Of a stretch of 17,018 nucleotides of DNA, positions 1 through 7,500 are shown in pieces (the first letter of the stretch is position 1; every line of letters begins with the position of its first letter). Source of the DNA: CADCTB01 sp038231955. GTDB lineage: Bacteria; Actinomycetota; Acidimicrobiia; Acidimicrobiales; AC-14. The position numbers were made by a program, and so were the translations under genes. The stretch is taken from assembly GCA_038231955.1 (NCBI GenBank), contig JBBSIS010000051.1, positions 1 to 17,018 of the forward strand, given 5' to 3'. The notes below the pieces were generated by a model. It was not told where the DNA came from, searched no databases, and saw only the letters and a program-made list of their open reading frames with translations.

Positions 1-942
1 GAGCCCATCGTGTCGTTCCCGTTCGTGCCCGGCCACGAGATCGTGGCCGACAGCGACGGCGGTCGGGTGGTGGTCGAGCCGGTGTTGAGCTGCGTGCCCC
101 GTGGCATCGACCCGCCCTGTTCGTTCTGCGCCGCCGGCCTGACCGGGAGCTGCCAGAACCTGGCCCTCGGCGGGCTCGAGCCCGGCCTGCAGACCGGCTT
201 CTGCGTCGACACCGGCGGCGGGTGGTCGACCTCGCTGGTGGCTCACGAGAGCCAGCTCCACCCCGTCCCCGACGCCATGAGCGACGAAGCGGCGGTGATG
301 ATCGAGCCCGCCGCCTGCGCGGTCCACGCCGCTCGACGAGTGGGAAACGGCCAACCGGCGAGCGTCGTGGTCCTGGGCGCGGGCACCGTCGGGCTGTGCA
401 CCATCGCCGCCGTGCGCCGCCACCTCCGCCCCGGCACGCTGATCGCCTCCGCCAAGCACCCCGAGCAGCGCAAGGTGGCCATCGAGCTGGGGGCCGACGT
501 GGTGGTCGAGCCGGGAGAGGTCCGCCGGGCGGTACGGCGCATGAGCCGGTCCCCCATGGTGGGCGACGGCGTCGGCGAGGGCGCCGAGGTCGTGTTCGAC
601 TGCGTCGGCTCGGCCGCCAGCCTGGCCGACGCCCTGGCCATCGTCCGGCCCCGCGAGCAGGTCGTGATGGTCGGCATGCCCGGGCGGGTGTCGGTCGACC
701 TGACCGGGTTGTGGCACAAGGAGATCCGCCTGGTGGGGGCCTACGCCTACGGTGTCGAGGCGGGTGGCGAGCGCACCTTCGACCTGGCCATGGACCTGGT
801 GGCCGACGCCGACCTGGGCCGTCTCGTCTCGGTCACCTATCCCCTCGAACGCTACCGTGAGGCCATCGACCACGCCGCCAACGCCGGGTCACGGGGGGCG
901 GTCAAAGTGGCCTTCGACCTACGAGGAGAGAAGCACCGTTGA
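1..942 (+). CDS. Zinc-type medium-chain alcohol dehydrogenase, 5'-truncated
   Basis: The frame is open from base 1, so the true start and the first GroES-fold residues lie upstream; 313 residues are visible. They begin with a conserved zinc-ADH block (PFVPGHEIV). A structural-zinc-like cysteine set follows at about residues 31, 40, 43 and 51 (PCSFCAAGLTGSC), then a Rossmann nucleotide-binding motif LGAGTVGL near residue 125 and a typical MDR C-terminus. Members oxidise alcohols or polyols, or reduce carbonyls, with NAD(P) in the cytoplasm. The substrate cannot be read from the sequence. The first cysteine spacing (C-x8-C-x2-C-x7-C) is wider than the classical CxxCxxC form. It is followed by a LarA-like gene after a 40-nt gap, with a strong GAGGAGAG purine run near its 3' end, which suggests one operon. 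The family is clear; the sub-family is not. Confidence 0.9.
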   Translation, partial: EPIVSFPFVPGHEIVADSDGGRVVVEPVLSCVPRGIDPPCSFCAAGLTGSCQNLALGGLEPGLQTGFCVDTGGGWSTSLVAHESQLHPVPDAMSDEAAVMIEPAACAVHAARRVGNGQPASVVVLGAGTVGLCTIAAVRRHLRPGTLIASAKHPEQRKVAIELGADVVVEPGEVRRAVRRMSRSPMVGDGVGEGAEVVFDCVGSAASLADALAIVRPREQVVMVGMPGRVSVDLTGLWHKEIRLVGAYAYGVEAGGERTFDLAMDLVADADLGRLVSVTYPLERYREAIDHAANAGSRGAVKVAFDLRGEKHR

Positions 943-986
943 GCGAGCCCTCGGCGAGCGAAACAGCAAGCAGAGCGGCCCGATGA
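939..986 (+). CDS. Possible 15-residue coupling ORF between the dehydrogenase and the LarA-like gene
   Basis: A TTG at 939 overlaps the dehydrogenase stop as TTGA. It sits about 8 nt after the strong Shine-Dalgarno-like GAGGAGAG at 923-930. The frame (LSEPSASETASRAAR) ends at a TGA overlapping the next ATG (ATGA, 983-986). That next ATG has only a weak ribosome site of its own (CAGAGCGG). Ribosomes could translate this bridge and re-initiate on the LarA-like gene. It could equally be chance, and no homologue is recognised. Confidence 0.2.
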   Translation: MSEPSASETASRAAR

Positions 987-2566
987 GCAGGCCGGGGTTC
1001 GTATTGGAGGTCGACCGGTCGACGCCGCCCATCCTTTTCCACCACGGCGAGGGGTTCCGGCTGGAGCGGCTGCCGCCGGGGAGCCGCGTCGTCTACCCGG
1101 CCGAGCCCATCGACCCGCTGACCGACCCTGACGGCGCCATCCGTCAGGCCCTACTCAACCCGGTGGGCGACAGCCAGCCCCTCCCGTCGCTCCTGCGGGC
1201 GGGCATGAAGCTCACCATCGCCTTCGACAACCAGGCCGTCCCCCTGCCACCCATGCAGCGCCCCGACAGCCGCCAGCGGGTCATCGAGATCACCCTCGAC
1301 ATGGCCGCCGCCGCCGGCGTGGACGACGTCGAGCTGATCGTGGCCCACGGCCTGCACCGGCGCATGTCCGAGCCCGAGCTGCGCCACATGTTGGGTGACC
1401 GGATCTACGACTCCTTCGCCCCCCACGGCATGCTGACCCAGCACGATGCCGAGGACCACGACAACCTGGTCCTGGTGGGCAAGACCGACCTCGGCGAGCA
1501 CGTCGAGCTGAACAAGCGGGCCGTCACCAGCGACCTGCTTATCTACGTCAACATCAACCTGGTGGCCATGGACGGCGGCCACAAGTCGACCATGACCGGG
1601 CTGTCTTCCTACCGGAGCCTCAAGCACCACCACAACGTGACCGGCATGCAACACAGCCGGTCGTTCATGGACCCGCCCCACTCGGAGCTGCACAATTCCA
1701 CGTGGCGCATGGGCCGGCTGCTGGCGGGGGCGGTGAAGATCTTCCAGATCGAGACCACCCTCAACAGCGACACGTTCCCGAGCCCGTTCGGCTTCCTGCA
1801 GAAGCGGGAGTGGGAGTGGTCGGCGCGTGACCGTGCCTCGTACATGGCGACGGCCAAGAGCCTGGACCGGGTGCCGCCCCGGATGGCGCGGAGCGTCTTC
1901 CACACTATGAAGTCGCCCCAGAAGATGACCAGCGTGCAGGCCGGCGAGGTCGAGGCCGTCCACAAGCTGACCCTGGAGAACCTGCACCGCCAGCACCTGG
2001 TGCCCGTCCAGGGCCAGGCCGACGTGCTCACCATGGGCCTGCCCTACGTGGGCCCCTACAACGTCAACTCAATCCTCAACCCGCTGCTGGTGATGTGCCT
2101 CGGCCTCGGGTACTTCTTCAACCTGTACCGGGGCAAGCCCCTCGTCCGCGAGGGCGGCGTGGTCATCATGAGCCACCCGACGCGCTGGGAGTTCCACCCG
2201 GTCCACCACCCCAGCTACATCGACTTCTTCGAGCAGGTCCTGGCCGAGACCACCGACCCGATCGAGATCGAGAAGCGCTTCGAGGAGGACTTCGCCACCG
2301 ATCCGTGGTACATCCACCTGTACCGCAACAGCTACGCCTACCACGGCGTTCACGCCTTCTACATGTGGTACTGGGGCGCCCACGCCCTCCAGCACGTCGG
2401 CCAGGTCATCATCGTCGGCGGTGAGCCGCGGGCCGTGCGCCGGATGGGCTTCAAGCCGGCCTCGACCCTGCGCGATGCCCTGGAGATGGCCGAGGACGTC
2501 GTCGGGCGCAACCCGTCGATCACCCACATCCACAACCCGCCCATCTTCCTGGCCGACGTGACGTGA
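983..2566 (+). CDS. LarA-like (DUF2088, lactate racemase domain) protein, divergent
   Basis: A 527-residue protein. The N-terminal half resembles LarA, the nickel-pincer (NPN cofactor) lactate racemase. It has an Asp82 loop (IAFDNQAVP), AHGLHRR with His125, a HDAED block at 154-158, GGHKS with Lys201 and SYRSLKHHH ending at His217. Recalled against Lactobacillus LarA, these match Asp72, His108, the NPN-bearing Lys184 and the nickel ligand His200. The positions of LarA Arg75 and the second catalytic His174 do not appear conserved. The protein is about 100 residues longer than LarA, and its C-terminal half is rich in aromatic residues and His (about 405-480). A different 2-hydroxyacid racemase or epimerase, or a non-racemase role, is possible. 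The start at 983 was chosen because it is the first in-frame ATG after the upstream gene; an upstream in-frame extension overlaps that gene. It overlaps plsC by 4 nt. No LarB, LarC or LarE is visible here. Confidence 0.75.
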   Translation: MSRPGFVLEVDRSTPPILFHHGEGFRLERLPPGSRVVYPAEPIDPLTDPDGAIRQALLNPVGDSQPLPSLLRAGMKLTIAFDNQAVPLPPMQRPDSRQRVIEITLDMAAAAGVDDVELIVAHGLHRRMSEPELRHMLGDRIYDSFAPHGMLTQHDAEDHDNLVLVGKTDLGEHVELNKRAVTSDLLIYVNINLVAMDGGHKSTMTGLSSYRSLKHHHNVTGMQHSRSFMDPPHSELHNSTWRMGRLLAGAVKIFQIETTLNSDTFPSPFGFLQKREWEWSARDRASYMATAKSLDRVPPRMARSVFHTMKSPQKMTSVQAGEVEAVHKLTLENLHRQHLVPVQGQADVLTMGLPYVGPYNVNSILNPLLVMCLGLGYFFNLYRGKPLVREGGVVIMSHPTRWEFHPVHHPSYIDFFEQVLAETTDPIEIEKRFEEDFATDPWYIHLYRNSYAYHGVHAFYMWYWGAHALQHVGQVIIVGGEPRAVRRMGFKPASTLRDALEMAEDVVGRNPSITHIHNPPIFLADVT

Positions 2567-3462
2567 GCGTGCGGGTGCGGGCCCGGTTCCCGCTCGGGAA
2601 GCCGAACTGGCCGTCGTCGGTGCCGCGGCCCCCGCTCGAGCGCCGCACCGGCGTCGACTACCAGACGGCCTGGGCCCGCAATCCCGCGGCGCGGGTGGCG
2701 CGCGCCGTTCTCGTCGACGACGTGCTGCGGCCGGCCATCCACGCCCTGGCCTCGCCCCAGGTCCACGGCGACGACCGCCTCGTCGGCCTCGATGCGCCGG
2801 CCATCTTCGTGGCCAACCACCACAGCCACCTCGACACCGCCCTGCTGCTGACGTCGCTGCCCGAGCGCTTCCGCCACAAGGCCATCGTGGCCGCGGCGGC
2901 CGACTACTTCTTCACCAGCCGGGCCAAGGGGGCGGTCTCCGCCCTGGCCATCGGGGCCATCCCCATGGAGCGGGTCAAGGTCGGGCGCCGCTCCGCCGAC
3001 CTGGCCGCCGAGCTGGTCGACGACGGCTGGAACCTGGTGATGTTCCCCGAGGGCGGGCGCAGCCCCGACGGTTGGGGCCGGGCCTTCCGGGGTGGCGCCG
3101 CCTACCTGTCGCTGCGCTGCGGTCGGCCCGTCGTCCCCGTCTACCTGGAGGGGACGGGCCGGCTGTGGCGGCGGGGCAAGGCGTGGCCCACGATGGCGGG
3201 GCGGGGCCAGGGCGCCCACCTCGTCTTCGGGGCGCCGATGTGGCCCGAGGCGGACGAGGACGCCCGCCGCCTGGCCGTCCGCATCGAGAACGCCGTCGCC
3301 GGCCTGGCCGACGAATGGTCGACCGACTGGTGGTCGGCCCGCCAGCGGGTCGCCGCCGGCACCACTCCGTCGCTCACCGGGCCGGCGGGCGGGAGCTGGC
3401 GACGCGCCTGGGCCCTTGACGCCATCGCCTCGTCGCGCGCCGGCCGCCGCGTGTGGCCCTGA
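2563..3462 (+). CDS. plsC: 1-acyl-glycerol-3-phosphate acyltransferase family (PlsC-like)
   Basis: A 299-residue protein starting at a GTG that overlaps the preceding stop (GTGA). It carries the acyltransferase HX4D motif at residues 86-91 (NHHSHLD) and the phosphate-binding block FPEGGRS at 161-167, a variant of FPEGTRS. IPMER at about 133-137 fits the motif-II region. Family members transfer an acyl chain from acyl-CoA or acyl-ACP to a lysophospholipid or related hydroxyl acceptor at the inner membrane face. The tight overlap with the LarA-like gene implies translational coupling and a shared pathway, so the acceptor may not be ordinary lysophosphatidate. No strong N-terminal membrane helix is evident. 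The last 50 or so residues (tryptophan- and arginine-rich) lie beyond the catalytic core. The family assignment is firm; the substrate is not. Confidence 0.88.
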   Translation: MSVRVRARFPLGKPNWPSSVPRPPLERRTGVDYQTAWARNPAARVARAVLVDDVLRPAIHALASPQVHGDDRLVGLDAPAIFVANHHSHLDTALLLTSLPERFRHKAIVAAAADYFFTSRAKGAVSALAIGAIPMERVKVGRRSADLAAELVDDGWNLVMFPEGGRSPDGWGRAFRGGAAYLSLRCGRPVVPVYLEGTGRLWRRGKAWPTMAGRGQGAHLVFGAPMWPEADEDARRLAVRIENAVAGLADEWSTDWWSARQRVAAGTTPSLTGPAGGSWRRAWALDAIASSRAGRRVWP

Positions 3463-3480
3463 GCGCGACAGGAACGGCGG

Positions 3481-3909
3481 TCAGCCGAGCAGGGCGTCGA
3501 ACTCCGGCGTGCCGGGGACCACGGCGGACAGGCTGCGCACCCCTGCGAAGGATCGGTCCGCCGATGCCAGGGTCATGGACCGCCGCACGCACACGGCGGC
3601 CAGGACGCTGTCGAAGGAGCCCAGGTCGGCACGGCCCTCGAAAAGGGCGAGGCCGTCGATCAGGTCGACGGCGGTGGGCGACAGCAGGGGTGACATGAGC
3701 CCGGCGAAGTAGCGCGCCAGTCGCGCTGCGTCGTGGCGCGTGCGGCGCCGGCTCCGGACATGGGCGAACTCCTGGATGACCTCGACCGTCGTCGTCGCCC
3801 GGAGGCCGTCTCCGACCATGTCCACGAACCGACGGCAGGGCTCCTGTAGGGCATGGTCCTTACCGACGGCATACAGCAGGACCGTGGTGTCGACGACGAT
3901 TACCCCCAC
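3481..3909 (-). CDS. vapC: PIN-domain toxin (VapC-like ribonuclease)
   Basis: A 142-residue protein with the PIN-domain plan: VVDTTVLLYAV with Asp7 at the N-terminus, Glu43 in TVEVIQEF, and the acidic pair region FDSVLAAV (Asp100) and ASADRSF (Asp118). These would bind Mg2+ for RNA cleavage. VapC toxins typically cut tRNA or rRNA when freed from antitoxin. The GTG start at 3909 lies inside the antitoxin gene, which ends at 3900, giving a 10-nt overlap typical of antitoxin-toxin pairs. Its 3' end converges on plsC with only 18 nt between. The length and acidic residues look intact, so the toxin is probably functional. The exact RNA target cannot be inferred. Confidence 0.88.
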   Translation of the reverse strand: MGVIVVDTTVLLYAVGKDHALQEPCRRFVDMVGDGLRATTTVEVIQEFAHVRSRRRTRHDAARLARYFAGLMSPLLSPTAVDLIDGLALFEGRADLGSFDSVLAAVCVRRSMTLASADRSFAGVRSLSAVVPGTPEFDALLG

Positions 3910-4148
3910 TTGCTACGGGTCTCGAGGATCTCGCGCTTCAAGTCGACTGGATCCTCGGGTAGCGACATGGGCTCTGCGGCCAGGATGGCGTCGGCCGCCG
4001 CCCGCCTCTCCGGATCCACGGCGGGGAACCGGGCGTCGATGGCGTCGCGCACCACCATGGCGATCGACGTCCCGTTTTCGGTGGCCCGCCGGGCCAGCCG
4101 CTCGTAGCGCTCGTCGTCGAGCAGGATCTGCAGCCGTCGGGTGAGCAT
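3900..4148 (-). CDS. vapB: Ribbon-helix-helix type antitoxin of the PIN toxin
   Basis: An 82-residue protein. Its N-terminus (RRLQILLDDERYERLAR, then a predicted helix-turn-helix stretch through MVVRDAIDARF to residue 41) has the beta-strand plus two-helix layout of RHH/CopG DNA-binding antitoxins. The acidic and basic C-terminus (DPVDLKREILETRSKWG) would wrap the toxin. The ATG at 4148 was chosen because homologous RHH proteins begin within a few residues of the strand. The same frame stays open far upstream but shows no family signal there. The gene overlaps vapC by 10 nt. An inverted repeat lies across the start codon, consistent with autorepression by the complex. The exact antitoxin subfamily is uncertain. 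Confidence 0.82.
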   Translation of the reverse strand: MLTRRLQILLDDERYERLARRATENGTSIAMVVRDAIDARFPAVDPERRAAADAILAAEPMSLPEDPVDLKREILETRSKWG

Positions 4149-4171
4149 GTGTATACGGTAGCATGCACATG
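4146..4171 (-). promoter_or_regulatory. Candidate autoregulatory operator and leaderless promoter of the antitoxin-toxin pair
   Basis: Two 11-bp arms, 4146-4156 and 4161-4171, form an inverted repeat with 9 of 11 positions matching and a 4-nt spacer. The outer six bases (CATGTG/CACATG) are perfect. The arm centres are 15 nt apart. On the minus strand a TACCGT -10-like box (4155-4160) sits 6 nt before the ATG, which would give a nearly leaderless mRNA. The repeat covers both the -10 box and the start codon, as expected for autorepression. No -35 element is evident. Confidence 0.5.
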
Positions 4172-4218
4172 CGTAGGTTCGACCGGCGTGGAAGCGCGGA
4201 GCGCTGCGAACGGCCAGA

Positions 4219-4419
4219 ATGCCGGCCGTGCTCTCGGCCCTGCCCCGCTCTCGGCTCGCCGGCCGCCTCGCCATCGCCGCCCGGGCATGGCTGGTGGAGC
4301 CGACTGTTCTGTACGGGGCCGGGCTCTCCCAGGGCGACGCGGTGCGGGCGACCGTCAGCCCCCGCCTCGGCCACGTGTTCAGCCTGGCGCAATCCCCGAT
4401 GGTGCCCGCCGGCGGCTGA
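4219..4419 (+). CDS. Small hypothetical ORF upstream of gltB
   Basis: A 66-residue frame whose codons end in G or C about nine times out of ten, well above what its other frames show and similar to real genes here. The product (starting MPAVLSALPRSRLAGRLAIA) has no motif I recognise. No convincing ribosome site precedes the ATG. It ends three bases before the TACATT box of the gltB leader. The rest of the 427-nt gap holds the operator at one end and the leader elements at the other; I see nothing else in it. It may be a genuine small gene, a decayed fragment, or composition alone. Confidence 0.28.
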   Translation: MPAVLSALPRSRLAGRLAIAARAWLVEPTVLYGAGLSQGDAVRATVSPRLGHVFSLAQSPMVPAGG

Positions 4420-4421
4420 GC

Positions 4422-4427
4422 TACATT
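4422..4427 (+). promoter_or_regulatory. Candidate -10 box for gltB
   Basis: TACATT fits the actinobacterial TAnnnT -10 pattern and stands out in very GC-rich DNA. Transcription would begin near 4434, leaving a leader of about 140 nt before the gltB ATG. No good -35 sequence is found 16-18 nt upstream. The same bases could alternatively pair with TGTAGC at 4468-4473 if transcription starts further upstream. Confidence 0.35.
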
Positions 4428-4457
4428 TGCCCCGCACCACCCCGGGGTTGAGGCAAA

Positions 4458-4516
4458 GGCGCCTCTTTGTAGCGTGAAGGCACCAGCTCTTCGAAGCCTT
4501 CGACGAAGGAAGCGCC
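4458..4516 (+). promoter_or_regulatory. Candidate structured leader RNA (possible riboswitch) of gltB
   Basis: Bases 4458-4468 pair with 4506-4516 over 11 positions: nine Watson-Crick pairs, one G-U and one A-C mismatch. Inside, GAAGGC (4476-4481) pairs with GCCTTC (4496-4501) around a 14-nt loop, leaving asymmetric internal-loop strands 4469-4475 and 4502-4505. A competing hairpin, CCTTC (4497-4501) with GAAGG (4505-4509), would break both stems. The 3' block GACGAAGGAAGCGCC resembles the GAAGGAACGC block I recall from glutamine-binding glnA RNAs, which would suit a glutamate synthase gene. The rest of that consensus is not clearly matched, and the resemblance is from memory. Confidence 0.33.
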
Positions 4517-4575
4517 CCGGTCCCCTGCCGCCCGATCCCGAACGCCCAGATGCAAAGGCGAGGTGACGCATCCTC

Positions 4576-7500
4576 ATGCGCAAACTCCGAGAGCTCGACG
4601 CCTGCGGTATCGGCTTCGTCGCCAACATCTCCGGCCGGGCGTCGCGCGATGTCGTCACCGCGGCCCTGGGGGGTCTGGCCTGCGTGAAGCACCGCGGGGC
4701 GGTGGCGGCCGACGCCCGCTCGTCGGACGGGTCGGGTCTTCTCGTACCCGTCCCCGCCGCCATCTTCGGTGAGCGTCACGGCGTGGCCATGCTGTTCGTC
4801 CGGGGCGACGACCCGCGGGCCGCGGTGGAGGAGGCGGCGTCGGCCGAGGGAATCCGGGTGGTCGAGTGGCGGGTGCCGCCCACCGACGACGCCGTGCTGG
4901 GCGACCTGGCCCGCTCGTCGCGGCCCGGCGTGGTCCAGGCGATCCTGGCCATGGAGGGCGCGCCCGACGAGCGGGCCGCCTTCCGCCTGCGCCGGCGTAT
5001 CGACGCCACCACCACGGGCACGTACGTGGCGTCATGTTCGTTCCGGACCGTGGTCTACAAGGGCCTGATCACCGCCGATGCCCTGGCCGGCTTCTGGCTC
5101 GACCTGGCCGACGAGCGATTCGTCGCCCCCTTTGCCGTCTTCCACCAGCGCTTCTCCACCAACACCCTGCCCACGTGGGAGCGGGCCCAGCCGTTCCGCA
5201 CCCTGTGCCACAACGGCGAGATCAACGCGGTGGCCGGCAACATCAACCGCATGCGGGCGCGCTCCAGCCTCGGCACCGAGGCCGCCGGGCTGGGCCCCGA
5301 GGAGCTGTTCCGTCCTGTCGTCGATGCCGAGGACTCCGACTCCGGCCAGCTCGACTCCGTCGTCGAGCTGCTGACCCGGGGCGGGCGCGACATCCGCCAC
5401 GCCGTGGCCATGACTGTCCCCGAGGCCTGGGAGGGCGAGCGCGACCTGGCTCCGGCCGTGCGGGGTTTCTACCGCTACCACGCCTCGCTCATGGAGCCCT
5501 GGGACGGACCGGCCGGGCTGGTCTTCACCGACGGCGTCGGTGTCGGGGCCAGCCTCGATCGCAACGGTCTGCGCCCCCTGCGCTGGGCGGTGTGCGACGA
5601 CGGCCTGGTGGTGTGCTGCTCGGAGGCGGGCGCCGTCGATCTGACCGGCCGGGGCCAGGTCCGGCGAGGTCGTCTTGGGCCCGGCCAGATGCTCTACGTC
5701 CACCCCGATACCGGCCTGGTGTACGACAAGGAGAACAAGGAGCACCTGGCGGCCGGCGGCGCCTATGCCCGTTGGGCGGCCGACGGCCTGCGCGAGCTCC
5801 CGCCCGGGCGGCCCATCGAGCAGACGGCCGAGCCCGAGATACTCGAACGGCGCCAGGCCATGTTCGGATACAGCCGCGAGGAGCTGGCCATGGTGCTGCG
5901 GTACATGGCCAACGAGGCCAAGGAGCCCACCTACTCGATGGGCGACGACTCGCCGCTCCCCCACCTGGCCGGTCGGCCCCGCCCCGTCCACCACTACCTG
6001 AAGCAGCGGTTCGCCCAGGTCACCAACCCCCCCATCGACCACCTGCGCGAGCGCCTGGTCATGAGCCTGCGGACCCTGCTCGGGCCCCGCCGCCCCATCC
6101 TGACCCAGGGCCCCCACACCGACCCGCTGTTGGTCATGAAGTCGTTCTTCCTGTACCCCTCGGCGGTCGTCGCCCTGCTCACCGACGCCAACGGAGCCTT
6201 CCCGTCGGCCCACCTGGACGCCACCTTCCCCGTCGCCGACGGGCCCGACGGCCTGCGGGGCGCCATCGACCGGCTGTGCGACGAGGCCGAGCGCCTGGTG
6301 GCGGCCGGCGCCGGCATCCTCGTCATCGACGACGGCGGCGTGAGCCCCGAGCGCGCCCCCGTCCCCGCCCTGCTGGTCACCGGCGCCGTCCACCATCGCC
6401 TGGTCACCCGGGGCCTGCGCTCCGACACGAGTCTGGTGGTCTCGGCCGACGACGCCCGCGACATCCACTATGTCGCCTGCCTGCTCGGCTACGGCGCCGA
6501 CGCCATCTGCCCCGGCCTGGCCCTGGAGACGGTGGCCTGGGAGGCCGACCAGAACGTCGACTCCGAGTTGTCGGGCCCCGAAGCCCAGCACCGGCTCCAG
6601 GCCGCCTTGGAGGACGGCGTGCTGAAGGTCATGTCCAAGATGGGCATCTCCACGGTCGACTCCTATCGCGGCGCCCAGATCTTCGAGGTTCTGGGCCTCG
6701 GGCCCGAGGTGGTCGATGTCTGCCTGGTCGGGACGCCGTCGGTGGTCGGCGGCGTGGGCTGGGCCGAGCTGGGCGACGACGCTCTGTCCCGCCACGGGGA
6801 AGGTCGCACGGTCGAGGGCGGCTACTACCGGGCCCTCAAGAACAAGGGCGAGTTCCACACCCACAACGACCCGGTGGTGAAGGCCCTCAACGAGATGAAG
6901 GCCGCCCACCTGCTCCAGTCCGCTATCCGCGACGGCAACGACGACACTTACGCCCGTTTCGCCGAGCTGGTCAACAGCCGGCCCCCCACGGAGCTGCACG
7001 ACCTGCTCGAGCTCGTGCCCGCCGGCCCGGCGGTGCCCCTCGACGAGGTGGAGCCGGCCACTGCGATCGTCACCCGGTTCTCCACCGGCGCCATGTCACA
7101 CGGGGCCCTCAGCCGCGAGGCCCACGAGACGCTGACCATGGCCATGAACCTCATCGGCGGCAAGTCGAACTGCGGCGAGGGGGGCGAGGGCCACACCCGC
7201 TTCATCAGCCGGGGTCATCCCACCGCCGACAAGAACAGCCGGATCAAGCAGATCGCCTCGGGCCGCTTTGGCGTCACCGCCGAGTACTGCGCCTACGCGG
7301 ACGAGCTCAACATCAAGATGGCCCAGGGCTCCAAGCCCGGCGAGGGCGGCCAGATCCCCGGCAACAAGGTGTCGGAGGAGATCGCCGCCCTGCGCCACAC
7401 CCAGCCCGGCGTCGGCCTGATCTCGCCGCCGCCCCACCACGACATCTACTCCATCGAGGACCTGGCCCAGCTCATCTTCGACCTGAAGCAGGTCAACCGG

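Noticed and set aside
4430..4447. CCCC/GGGG hairpin in the gltB leader as an intrinsic terminator
   Set aside because: The stem is only four pairs, has competing partners, and no T-run follows.
4149..4763. Upstream extension of the antitoxin frame on the minus strand
   Set aside because: The conserved RHH strand starts two residues after the ATG at 4148; the extension runs through the operator and into gltB with no family signal.
5032..6999. Long open minus-strand frame opposite gltB (655 residues)
   Set aside because: It mirrors the strong codon bias of gltB, its product is low-complexity Gly/Val/Asp/Gln with no family motif, and gltB is unquestionably the coding strand.
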